Positions 46,970 through 58,031 of a stretch of DNA of 64,000 bases are shown here, piece after piece. The position numbers and the translations under genes are program-made. Source of the stretch: Diospyros lotus. Taxonomy: Eukaryota; Streptophyta; Magnoliopsida; Ericales; Ebenaceae. The notes under the pieces were generated by a model that worked only from the letters and a program-made list of their open reading frames with translations, was not told where the DNA came from and made no database searches. The number at the start of each line of letters is the position of its first letter. Position 1 is the stretch's first letter. Where the stretch lies: positions 10,269,922-10,333,921 of the forward strand of contig NC_068350.1 in the NCBI RefSeq assembly GCF_014633365.1, in the 5' to 3' direction.

Positions 46970-49277
46970 ATGTCCCTCTCAGGTCACAGGCGTCGCGATT
47001 ACCAAATAGGAGACATGGATACCCCGACTTCTTCGGAACCGTGTGAAGGATGGGAGGAGACGGTCCAAGAGCTTACCTCTCGGCGAGGTGGGGATGCTTG
47101 CGAGCTCGCTTTGTCAGTCTCAGCTGTTCCGTCTCAGCGATCTGGGGATGAGCGAGGAGCCCGCGAGGTGTTCGAGCGTCATCCTTCTAATGTGACCCTT
47201 GGCGAGCTCATTTCTTGGGTCAATGAATATAATTTTCCTTCGACCTCTAGTGCCATGGTTCCTTCTCCTGAGGACCATGCTGCCAACCCTCCTAAATGGT
47301 TCATCGCTTTGAGCCTTCAACACCTGGAGTCTGGTTTTAGGCTTCCAATCCCTTCTTATTTGATAGCTCTTCTAAACGACCTGAAGCTTTCACCCTTCCA
47401 GCTTACTCCGAACTCCTACTCACAACTCTCTTCGTTAGCCCTCCTTTTTAAGAGGGCAGGTCTTGAGCCTCCTTCCCCTAGGGTTATTAGGTCCCTTTTC
47501 TCCTTCAAGGGTTTAGGCAACGGGCTGTATTATCTCACAGCCCTAAATTCCAAGTATAAGAAGCTCTTGCCGAAGGGTAAGGCAAAGGGCAAATCCAATG
47601 TTGGGGCTTACAAGTCCCGGTGGTTTTTCGCCTCTTGCACTTCCCTTTACGAGCTCACGAGCTTCGGCTTCGTACAATGCCCAAGTAAGCGAGCTCACGC
47701 CCTTGTCTTTTTTCTTTATGCTCTTCTCTCGCTCTTTGACTGCCTGCCTTCTTTTTCAGATAACTCAGGTAAGAAGCCGAGCCTGACTAAGGACGAGGTC
47801 GAGCTTCTGGAGAAGGTCGGCGTTGTAAAGACGGACGCTGACGATATCGAGCCATCTGATGACCTACTTCGCAAGTTCGGGCTCGCTCCCTCCCTCGATG
47901 CAAAGGTGATAGAGAAGAGGGACGTCGGGATCCGGGGAAAAAGGGACGTCAAGTCTGCCCTTGACGAGGCTGATCGCAGCTCGAGCTCGAACGAAGGCGG
48001 TCAGAGAGAACAAGCCGGTTCATCAACGCCGAGGATGGTAAAGCTAAAATACGTTCCGCACAACAAACCGTCGGCGACCTCTACCGCGGTTCCTCTAGAG
48101 CCAACCTTGCGAGCTCAGGCGGATGTGCCCAGGGTTGAAGGGTCTGCAGCCCCTACGGCCGAAGCCCTGGTGATTCCAACTGCTCAGCCCGCCACCGAGA
48201 TGATCACAATCCGTGATTCCGAGGTGGTTGTGGCTACGTCTGCCCGTGGAAAGGCTTTGGTAGAAGAGGGTCAGGCGGCCTCGGCTTCTGGGAGCAAGAG
48301 GAAGGCTGCGTCGGCTTCGTCTCCCACCGGGGTCCAGGCCGGGAAGAAAAAAAAGGCTGTCGATCCCTCTGCGGCAGCAGCTGAAGAGGTTTCCGCAGGA
48401 GGGGTCTACTTCGATCGCCTCCTGGACAACTTAAATAACGTTCTGGGCAACTCCGTCCGGTCTCTGGAGAAGGAGGACGTTACGGGGGAAAGGCTTCCAT
48501 TATATTCAGCTCGCCATGGTCTTCTGGTACGTCCTTATTTTGCCGTCCTTTCCTTTCCTTTCTGTTCGTTTTGTTTAGCTTTTTCTGCTTGTTTTCCAAT
48601 CCGTTCTCAGCTGTGTGAAGCAAGCCGAGGAGCTCGCTGTTCTCCTTAGGGAGAAGGAGAAGCTCGCGACTTTGGCTGGGAAGTTGAAAGACGACAAAAA
48701 GAAGCTGCAGGACAACCTCACCTATCTGACAGAGGAAACCCGGAAGATGCAGGTTTATTATGAGGGGCAGGAAGACCGGATCGCGAGGGCTGAGGAGGCC
48801 AAGAAGAATGCCGAAGACAAGCTTTTTCGAGAGAAGTCTGCGAGTGCTCTTGCCCTTTGTGATTATAACGCGAAGCTTAAGAAGGCTTCGACCGAGCTGG
48901 AGGGGAGTCTAAAATGACAGCTGTTAGCTGAGGAGCGAGCTGAAGCTGCAGCCCGCGAGGTGGAGGGGCTCAAGAAGGAGCTTGCCCATAAAGAAGCTGA
49001 GGTCGGAGCCCGGGTAGCCAAGGAGCGCGAAGATGCTGCCTCAGAGAACTCAGTCGAATTTTTGTATACTTTGTGGACATTTCATCCTGAGCTGGACATC
49101 TCCTTCTTCGGCGAGGATGCTGTCCAGGAGTTCGCAAGGTTTTCAGCTGAGGCAGCTGAAAAAGAGGCTGCCGGGGTTTCTAGTCAGCTCGACCAGCCCG
49201 ATCAGCTCGAGGCCGCTCCTTCTACTGAAGATGTTCCCGCTCAACTTGACAAAAATGCGGCTCCTCCTCCTAGCTAG
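46970..49277 (+). pseudogene. Element B antisense gene: Transposase_28-like / coiled-coil protein
   Basis: The frame starts MSLSGHRRRDYQIGD. Around residues 105-220 lies the Transposase_28-like domain (HLESGFRLPIPSYLIALL, NGLYYLTALNSKY, GKAKGKSNVGAYKSRWFF). Then come a Ser/Ala/Lys-rich linker with a basic KRKAA...GKKKKA stretch (possible nuclear signal, ~48290-48360), GGVYFDRLLDNL, a coiled coil (48640-49040), FLYTLWTFHPELDISFFG near 49060 and an acidic tail. Likely introns are 47685-47759 (75 nt, GTAAGC...TTTCAG) and 48527-48610 (84 nt, GTACGT...CTCAG). Both are multiples of three and lack stops, so the frame appears open across them to 48649. The exon after the second intron needs a one-base shift. 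TGA at 48915-48917 stands where Arg is likely (CGA to TGA). Function is unknown. Conservation with element A argues that it is a real element gene, now damaged. Confidence 0.82.
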
Positions 49278-50384
49278 GGTTTTTCCTTGTATTTCTGTTC
49301 GTAAGACGTTTTTCTTTTAACAAAGTCTTCATGCTTCATGTGTGTTTTCTCCCTGCAAGCTTTTATTTGACTGAACTTTGGCGATCTCGGTAGTTGGGCC
49401 TTGGTAGATCGATCCTCAAATCGCAACCTTAGATTCACAAATAATTGAAGTAAATCTAATAAAAATTTTGAAGAGGCGAAACTTAAACCTGACTGGTCGT
49501 GTAGCGATGTCAGACCATGTCAAAGCGAGCTTTAGCTAGCTTTAGGTTGTAGGTCCGCGTAAGAAGTTTTTCCGATCCGTCCAAAGAATCAGGAATCACC
49601 TTAGCGAGCTTGTAAACTGAGCTTGTAGACTTGGCGTATCCCCCTTCCCCCTAGCTCGCAGTTCGTTATGCGGACTGGGAGCTAATGCTGACTTTCTCTT
49701 CCCTTTGCGAAGTTTGACCGTCGTCTTGGGACTTGTCATATTCTCGGGAATAATTGCCGATTTTGGGGAATAGCCTTGGTCTATAAATAGCCTGATATGA
49801 CCCCTTGAGACGTACTTCATGCGGCTCCTCCTCCTAGCTAGGGTTTTTCCTTGTATTTCTGTTCTTAAGACATTTTTCTTTTAACAAAGTCTTCATGCTT
49901 CATGTGTGTTTTCTCCCTGCAAGCTTTTATTTGACTGAACTTTGGCGATCTCGGTAGTTGGGCCTTGGTAGATCGATCCTCAAATCGCAACCTTAGATTC
50001 ACAAATAATTGAAGTAAATCTAATAAAAACTTTGAAAAGGCGAAACTTAAACCTGACTGGTCGTGTAGCGATGTTAGACCATGTCAAAGCGAGCTTTAGC
50101 TAGCTTTAGGTCGTAGGTCCGCGTAAGAAGTTTTTTCGATCCGTCCAAAGAATCAGGAATCACCTTAGCGAGCTTGTAAACTGAGCTTGTAGACTTGGCG
50201 TATCCCCCTTCCCCCTAGCTAGCAGTTCGTTATGCGGACTGGGAGCTAATGCCGACTTTCTCTTCCCTTTGCGAAGTTTGACCGTCGTCTTGGGACTTGT
50301 CATATTCTCGGGAATAATTGCCGATTTTTGGGAATAGCCTTGGTCTATAAATAGCCTGATATGACCCTTTGAGACGTACTTCAT
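49257..50384. repeat. 564-bp direct tandem duplication
   Basis: Unit 1 (49257-49820) and unit 2 (49821-50384) are nearly identical, both starting GCGGCTCCTCCTCCTAGCTAGG and ending GACGTACTTCAT. They differ by a few substitutions (for example CGTAAGACG against CTTAAGACA). The duplicated unit includes the last codons of the antisense gene, so a second copy of its 3' end lies downstream. The 74-codon frames on the minus strand in each unit are by-products. Confidence 0.92.
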
Positions 50385-51730
50385 GAGGTTCCTTTCTTTT
50401 TATCCTGGCGACGGTGCTTCAGCTGCGGTCCCCATGCAGTGCGGCAATCTTCTTCAGCCTTGGTGTCTCTGTTGAGGCTGCCTTCCTGTCAAGCGGGCTC
50501 TGAGGGAGATTGTCGGACTGCTGGGGTCACAGCTGAAGGTTGCTGAAGATTGGGAAAGAATTGCTGAAGGTCAGACGGATCGGAAGATACCGCTCGTTCT
50601 GCCATCGCCCTGGTGTATGTTCTGAGATAGTTTTCCGGTTGAAATCTGTATCAGAATATACACCAAGGGCAATGGCGGTGGAGAGCTGCTTTTCTGCAGG
50701 TGAGGTCCACCGTGGGAGGGCGTTTGGAGCTGACAACTTCTTCGTATGAGAGCAGAGACCGTTGCGGGCTCGGGCTACCTTGTAGCTTATGTAGGCGTTT
50801 TTCCTTCACATTGTAGCTTGGTAGATCGTTTGATTGTTGGTCGCAAATGGTCCGTCCTTAATGCTTTGCTTAGCTAAGTAGTAGGTTGCGAATAACACCT
50901 AAGCGCTTTAGCTACCTTGCTGACGAGCCTGAAGTGCTGATTTTCAGTGTATCTAGGAGCTTTTTATGATCGGATTAAGTCGAGAGATCAGTCGCTCGTA
51001 GGTCGCGTTTGTTGCGTATAGCTGCTTCCCAAGCCAGGATAATAAGAATAACCAAATCGGTCATCGTCTCTGCCCAGAATTTAGTCAAGATGAATGTCCG
51101 GATAGGTCGCAGAATGTCTTTAGCTAATTTTCCGCATAGTTTATAGGGGAATAGCTTCGCGTTAAATTGAAGATCTTGCCAAGATATATGTCCAGGTAGG
51201 TCGCATAGCGACCTCAGCTAACATACCAGGGCACTTCCGTAAATTCGCGTAGAAATTGAAAATCCGGCCAAGATATATGTCCAGGTAGGTCGCATAGCGA
51301 CCTCAGCTAACATACCATGGCGCTGCTTGTAGTTGGCTCGGGAGGGGACACCCAGGTAGACCGCAGACCGTGATTTTTATTCAAGATGAAAGGGGGTCTC
51401 AGCTAGTGATCCCTTTGCCCGAGGTGGAAGTGGTTGCCCAGGTAGGCGCCAAACCGTGACATTGGGTCAAGATGAATGGGCCTTAGCTAGCGAACCACGA
51501 CCTGGGGGAGGACCAAGAGGAATGCTCAGATAAGCCACAAACCATAGCCCGTCGACTAAGATGAATGGGCCCCAGCTCGCAAACCATGGTTTTTTACCCT
51601 TCCCCAAAAAATGTTAAAGTGCTGTAGTGGAGGACAGGTAACAAAGTTCAACAAAATTGATCAGCCAGAAATTTATTAATCTCAATCGAGCTTAAAAAAT
51701 TTTAACATGAACATAAGAATGGAAACACTT
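50385..51730 (-). repeat. Element B region between pol and antisense gene: subrepeats
   Basis: From 51060 to 51600 degenerate repeats contain AAGATATATGTCCAGGTAGG, GGTCGCATAGCGACC and CTCAGCTAACATACCA. Two ~91-base units (around 51180 and 51270) are nearly identical. Other copies carry AAACCATGGTTT-like and GATGAATGGGCC phrases, the counterparts of those in element A at 36160-36900. 50390-50900 is less repetitive and has an inverted repeat at 50601-50676. No coding region was found. Confidence 0.75.
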
Positions 51731-54700
51731 TTACTGATGGTAGGGGCGGAGGTGCTCCGCGTTCCAGGCTCGCGGGAGGACAGCTCCATCCATGTTGGCC
51801 AGATGGTATGCCCCGTTTCCCAAGTCCTCGTGGATAACAAAAGGTCCTTCCCAGTTCGGGCCTAGCGTGCCGTCACTGGCTTTTCGAGCGCCGATGAGTA
51901 CTAGGCGTAGCACGCGGTCTCCGAGCTTGTACCGTCTGACCCGAACTTTTCTGTTGTAGTAACGCGCTACCCTTTGCTGGTAGATGGCGATCCGTAGGCG
52001 AGCTGTGTCTCTAGCCTCCTCAAGTAGATCTAGATTCGCGGCTAGGAGTTCGTCATTTCCTTCCGGGTTAAAGGTGGCTCTTCGCTGACTGGTCACCTTG
52101 TGTTCAGCTGGGATCATCGCCTCAGACCCATAGACCAACGAGAAAGGAGTCTCAGCTGTGCTAGTTCGAGCTGTCGTCCGATACGCCCAAAGCACCGTTT
52201 GTAGTTCGTCCACCCAAGCGCCCTTCCTGTCTTCCAGCTTCGTCTTCAGGGCGTGCTTGATTATCTTGTTGATTGCTTCGACTTGCCCATTGGCCTGGGG
52301 GTGGTCTACGGCCGTGAAGCTCTTTTGGATTCCCAATGATTCGCAGAATTGGATGAATTGCTCACTGGTGAATTGAGTTCCGTTGTCTATGAGTATCTGC
52401 TGTGGGACCCCAAACCTGCAAATGATATTATCCCAGACAAATTTTTGTACCTTGGAGCTGGAGATTTCAGCGAGCTCTTTCGCTTCGGCCCATTTGGTGA
52501 AGTAATCAACTGCCACGATGGCATGCTTGCAATTGCCACGAGCTGTTGGGAGAGGCCCAATCAGGTCCATACCCCAGACAGCAAACGGCCACGAGCTATT
52601 CATCTGTTGAAGGTAGGCCGGTGGAGCCCGCGGGATATTAGCGAACCGTTGGCACTTATCACACTTTTTCACCAAGTTGATCGCGTCTTGTTTCATCATA
52701 GGCCAATAGAATCCCTGCCGAAGGGCCTTCTGGGCTAGTGACAGAGCCCCGGCGTGGTTGCCACAATGCCCAGCATGTATTTCCTCCAGCACGGTCTGAC
52801 AGTCAGAGCCCTCAATACACCTTAACAATGGAGCTGTGAATCCTCGCTTATACAACACCTCATCGTAGATATAGTAGCGAACGGCTCGAGCTCGCAGTCT
52901 GCGCGCTTCTAGTTTATCTGTCGGTAGCTTTCCTTCCCGTAGGTACGCCAGAATGGGGCTCATCCATGAGCCCTGGGATGCGTGAACCACCATCGTCTCG
53001 GCCGGTTGCTCCATGCTAGGGGCAGCTAAAAACTCCACCGGTATAGCCCCTAGAAACTCTGTATCTCGCGTAGTAGCTAGCCGAGCCAGTGCATCTGCAT
53101 GGGAATTCTGAGAGCGTGGAATTTGGCGTACCTCGAACCGTTGGAAAGGAACTAGAAGTTCGCGTACTTTGAGCAGGTATGCTGCCATCTTCACCCCATT
53201 CGCCTGATATTCCCCTCGTATTTGGTTGACAACGAGCTGGGAATCGCTGAAAATTATCAGTGTTTCAGCTCGCACCTCCTTTGCCAAGCGCAGCCCTGCG
53301 AGCAGCGCCTCGTACTCGGCCTCGTTATTGGTAGCTCGGAAACCGAATCGCAGGGCGCATAGTATTCTGTGGCCCTCCGGGCTTATTAGCATAACTCCTG
53401 CCCCAGCTCCTTGCTCGCTCGACGACCCGTCAACGTACAACTCCCAGGACGGTCCTTCCGAGGTCTCTCCTTCTACTTGGGTCGTTTCAGTGAATTCAGC
53501 GATAAAATCTGCCAGTGCCTACCCCTTGATTGCCACTCTTGGTTTGTATTCCAAGTCGAACTGAGCGAGCTCAATTGCCCATTTCAGCAGGCGGCCCGAT
53601 GTGTCTGGCTTCTGCAAAATCTGCCTCAAGGGGTACTTAGTTAGAACATCGATCTGATGAGCCTGGAAATAAGGACGTAATTTCCTCGATGCTATGACCA
53701 AGCAGTATGCGAGCTTCTCCATCGATGTGTACCTCGTTTCTGCGTCCACCAACCTCTTGCTAATATAATAAACGGGGTATTGCACCCCTTCTTCCTCCCG
53801 AACCAAGGCTGCGCTGAGAGCATGCGCCGACACTCCTAAGTAGATCACCAGTTTTTCCCCATCTCGGGGTTTTGAAAGCAGCGGAGCTTGCCCCATATAC
53901 TCCTTCAGCTGCTGGAAGGCGAGCTCGCACTCCTCACTCCAACTGAAACCTTGGGCTTTTCGTAACGTATTGAAGAAAGGGATGCACTTGTCGGTTGCCT
54001 TGGAGATAAATCGGCTTAGTGCAGCGACCTGGCCGGTTAGGCTCTGCACGTCCTTCATTCTTACAGGCGACCTCATATACAAAAGGGCCTTTATTTTTTC
54101 TGGATTGGCCTCGATACCTCTGCTGTTGACCATGAATCCCAAGAACCTCCCGGAAGCCATCCCAAATGCACATTTTAGTGGGTTCAGCTTCATATTGTAG
54201 CTCCTGAGGATCTTGAATGTTTCTCCCAAATTACGAACATGATCTGCGACCTGCTCAGACTTAACCAGCATATCGTCAACGTATACCTCCATTGTTTTCC
54301 CAATCTGCGCTTCGAACATCATGTTCACAAGTCTCTGGTAGGTCGCCCCAGCATTCTTCAACCCGAACGGCATGACCTTATAACAGTATAGCCCGCGATC
54401 GGTGATAAACGACGTGTGTTCCTCCTCGTTAGGATTCATGGGGATCTGGTTGTATCCCGAGTAGTCGTCCATGAAACTGAGGAGCTGATGCCCCGCTGTT
54501 GCATCCACGAGCTGGTCAATTCTTGGGAGGGGGAAACTGTCCTTCGGGCAGGCTTTATTTAAGTTGGTGAAGTCGACGCAGGTCCTCCACTTCCCGTTCT
54601 TCTTTTTCACCAGCACTGGGTTGGCTACCCAGACTGGGTAGTGAGCCTCTCTGATAAACCCATTAGCCAGGAGCTTATCCACCTCCTCTTTAAGGGCGGC

Positions 54701-57313
54701 GTAGCGTTCTAGAGTCATCGGTCTCCTCTTCTGGCGCACCGGCTTGTAGCTGGGGTCTATGTTGAGTCTGTGTGACATGACCTCCGGTGCTATCCCCACC
54801 ATGTCTTCGTGATTCCACGCAAACACATCCAGGTTAGTCTTAAGGAATTCAATAAGTTGGCATTTTACCTCGGGGGCCAGATTCTTCCTGAGCTTCAGGC
54901 ATCTTTCAGCGTCCACCTCGCTGATCGGGACCTCTTCAAGTTCTTCCACCGGGCCGGTGGCCTTGTCGCAATCCACTTCTCTGGGATCCAGGTCGTAACT
55001 CACCCCGCTCCGACTTGAAGGTCGCTGCGCTCCCTCTGTGACCACATTTACTTTCTTTCCTCTGGTCCCCATCTTGACCGCGTCCTCGTAGCAACATCTT
55101 GTGAGGTGCTGCTCTCCCCGCACGCATCCAGTTCCGTTGGTGGTTGGAAACTTGACGGTCAGCGCTCTGGTCGAGGTGACCATATCCAGCTCGTTCATCA
55201 CCGGCCTCCCGAGCACGACGTTGTATGCTGAGGGGCAGTCAATGATCAGAAACTCCGCAAGCGCTGTGGCTTCACGACCTTCGCCCCCAATTGTGAATGG
55301 GAGCTTAACTCGTCCCATGGGGACGATTGCATCTCCCGTGAACCCGAAAAGTGGCTCTGGGGATGGGCCCAACTGTTCGGGCCCGAGTCCCATCTGGTCG
55401 AAACAGGCCCTGTACATCACGTTCACCGAGCTGCCGGTGTCCACCATTATTCTTCGCACCTCCATGTTGCCGATGTGAGCGCGAATGACGAGGGCGTCAT
55501 TGTGCGGCCAGTGTATGTCCCTGGCGTCCTCCTCGGAGAAAGTGATTTCTTTCACTGCCATCCTAGCTCGCTTTGATGATCCCATCTGCTCGCTAGATCC
55601 TGCCACTAGGACATGATTAGCCTCACGTACATACCTTTCGTGCAACCTGTTCGATGTGCCTGCGAGGTGAGGACCGCCGTGGATCGTATAGATCGTCCGA
55701 ACTACTGGTGCGCGCTCATCCTCGGGGGGCGGTCGTTGTTGATTCGCCTGCTGTGGTGGCTGATTTGCAGGTCGCACCACATAGTCTCGCAGCCGGCCCC
55801 TTCGAATCAGTTCTTCAATTGCATCCTTCAAAGCGTAACATTCAGAGGTGTCGTGCCCCACCTCGTTGTGATATGCACAAAACTTCTCCCTATTTCTGAA
55901 CTTGTTGGGAGTTTTTATTGGGTTTGGCCTCCCAAAATCCTCTCTTCTCCTTTCCATGGCGAAGATCCTTTCTTGAGAATCTGATAGGGCCGTATAGTTG
56001 TTGAAACGGCCTTGTCTCAGAGGTCGGTCCTCTTGTTCTTCCCGCCGAGCTCGCTTGGCTACCTGATTGTTAGACCGCTCTCCTCGGTTGTCCTTTCTGT
56101 TTCCCCCGTCGCTCCTTTTCCCGTCTCGGTTAGAGCTTCCGACTTCCTCTCTATGTCCGGCGGGCTTCTTCCTGAACGCTTCTTCCCACCGGATCTCCTT
56201 TGCAGCTCGTTCATAGAATTCTCCCAGATCCCCAACGGGGGATTTATAGATGCTCTCGTAGAGTATCCCGTCTTTCCTGAGACCTGCCGAGATGGCCGTA
56301 AGGATACTTTCATCCGAGGGACTTTTAACGTTACTCACCTCGCGCCGGAACTTGGCGATGTAATCTTTGAGGGACTCGCCCGACCTTTGGAAGACCGTGG
56401 CGAGGTGGCACGGCGGGGCGAGCTGCCGTCTCAGAGCTCTGTACTGCCCGAGGAACTTCCGTTGGCATTCTTCCCAACTACCAATGCTGCGAGACGGGAG
56501 GCTTCTGAGCTAGGCGCGCAGGATGTCGCCTAAGGTCGAGGGGAATACCCGGCACTTCACCAGCGAGCTGGTGGTCTGCAGATCCATCTGGACATTGAAT
56601 GCGTCTAGGTGGTCATAGGGATCGCTATCTCCGTTGTACTGTGGTATGCTCGAAACCTTGAATCTCTTGGGGAGAGCTTCGAGTTCAACTTCCTTTGTGA
56701 ATGGCGTACGTTCTCCGTAGCCACTATTTTGGTCACGAACTCTTTGTCGTGCCTCCAGTTCTTGCACCCTTTGGAGCAACTCCTCGACGGCGGTGTCCTG
56801 GTCCACAGACCGTTGGAGCTGCGATCTCCTGCTTCCTCTCCCCGGTGAGCGACGTGACGGGAGGTCCGCATCCTTGGACCTTGAATTAGAGGAATTTACT
56901 GACCTTTCTGGCGAAGGAACTCTATCGGCTTCTCTTTCGTTTGGCGGGGGTCTTTCCTCTCGCGGGTGGCGAGGTCTTCGAGGTGACAGCGACTCTGGTT
57001 GTCTCGGGACCATTTGCGGCTGGGCTCGGGCAAGGGCCCTGACCGCCTCAGCGAGCTGCCTAACAGTACTCTCCAGAGCCTCCTGACGCTGCTGCCAGGC
57101 CTGAACCGCCTCTACTCCGACGGTTGGGGCGACAGGTTGGGCCGGAGCCCGTGGGGGCATTCCGGTAGTGACTCTGGTAGCCAGTGGAACCAGGGTTTCC
57201 GTCGCGGGGGCGACGGATCCCATGACAAGTGGATCATCGTGCGGTTGGTTGTGATGATTTTCAAGTAAATCGGCGATTGCGTCAGAGCTTCGTGCATTCC
57301 TTCCTCTTGCCAT
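51731..57313 (-). pseudogene. Element B gag-pol polyprotein with two nonsense codons
   Basis: Read leftwards from the Met at 57313 (MARGRNARSSDA; an upstream in-frame Met lies at 57322), the frame is open for about 1860 codons to 51731 except for TAG at 56510-56512 and TAG at 53519-53521. Element A has Trp and Gln at these places, so both are G-to-A or C-to-T transitions. Domains: gag; CCHC-like CAYHNEVGHDTSEC (about 55880); protease VDTGSSVNVMY (55427-55442 codes DTGSS); reverse transcriptase with YVDD at 54283-54272; original RNase H; archaeal-type RNase H starting MYVDGSS (53440); integrase with HCGNH...CDKC, GMDLIGPL, IDNGTQF, QVEAINK and a C-terminal region ending EHLRPYHQ. It is close to intact and probably the best-preserved member here. 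Confidence 0.95.
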
Positions 57314-57332
57314 TGCTATCAATCAGTGCGGG

Positions 57333-57349
57333 CCCTCCTTCTAGCGCCA
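57333..57349 (-). other. Element B primer-binding site
   Basis: On the minus strand TGGCGCTAGAAGGAGGG follows the 5' LTR after four bases. TGG is the complement of a tRNA CCA end. I did not assign the tRNA. Confidence 0.75.
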
Positions 57350-57353
57350 AAGA

Positions 57354-58026
57354 TGTTGACGTACGAAAACGGTCAACCGGAGTTCGAGAGCCCACAACAT
57401 GATAACGGGTACCAAAAAGGCAAGGAATAGAAGACTGAAGCAAATAAGAAACACACACAGGACTTTTACGTGGTTCGGCCAGAATGATGCCTAGTCCACG
57501 ACCGTTCTCTGGTTATTCTAGCAGAGTAACAGTATGTATTTTCTGATGATTGATTCTTTTACAATGGCGTCCCCTCTTCTATATATAGAGTAGGGTAGCT
57601 TACAATGCGAATTAGTCCTAAGTATGGAAGAAGTCTATTCCGTTGACGGCGCTTTCCTTATTGGTTTTGGATTATCAGGGATAGGTCCCTTGTCTTCAGG
57701 GATTCGGATTGCTTCCGATATGTAAGTGTCTATCGCTTCCGATTATCTCGCGATCTTCCAGCCGTCCGATCTGGGCGTATCTCTCGGCGAGCTGAGTCGT
57801 GATGTTTGGAGTTCGTCTGAGCGAGCTCGCTTAAAGCGAGCTCGCTGGCATCAGCGATCTGGCTTCTGGTCCCGAAGGAATGGGACTTCGCACTGATGGT
57901 TTTCGGTCTTCGGGTCTGGCGGGCTTCTGGGGAGTTTGGGCCGCTCTGCTGGGCCTTAGGTGATTCAGGTCGTTCTGTTGGGCCGGGCCCAGCCCGTCAA
58001 TTGATTTCCGGAGATCGCATATAACA
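57354..58026 (-). repeat. Element B 5' LTR
   Basis: 673 bp, the partner of 45527-46199 with ten transition differences. It is followed on the plus strand by the GTTTC duplication at 58027-58031. Confidence 0.95.
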
Positions 58027-58031
58027 GTTTC

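Larger units (their letters stand above)
45527..58026 (-). mobile_element. Ty3/gypsy Tat-lineage retrotransposon B, structurally complete
   Basis: A 12.5-kb element in minus orientation has two 673-bp LTRs and the target duplication GTTTC (45522-45526, 58027-58031). Reading leftwards from 58026: 5' LTR, primer site (57349-57333), gag-pol (57313-51731), repeat-rich region (51730-49278), antisense gene (49277-46970), its promoter, a purine tract (46209-46200) and the 3' LTR. The LTRs differ at ten positions, all transitions (1.5%). Gag-pol is one uninterrupted frame apart from two nonsense codons. It shares layout, LTR start TGTTATATG and primer type with element A, but the sequences are clearly diverged. 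Confidence 0.96.
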
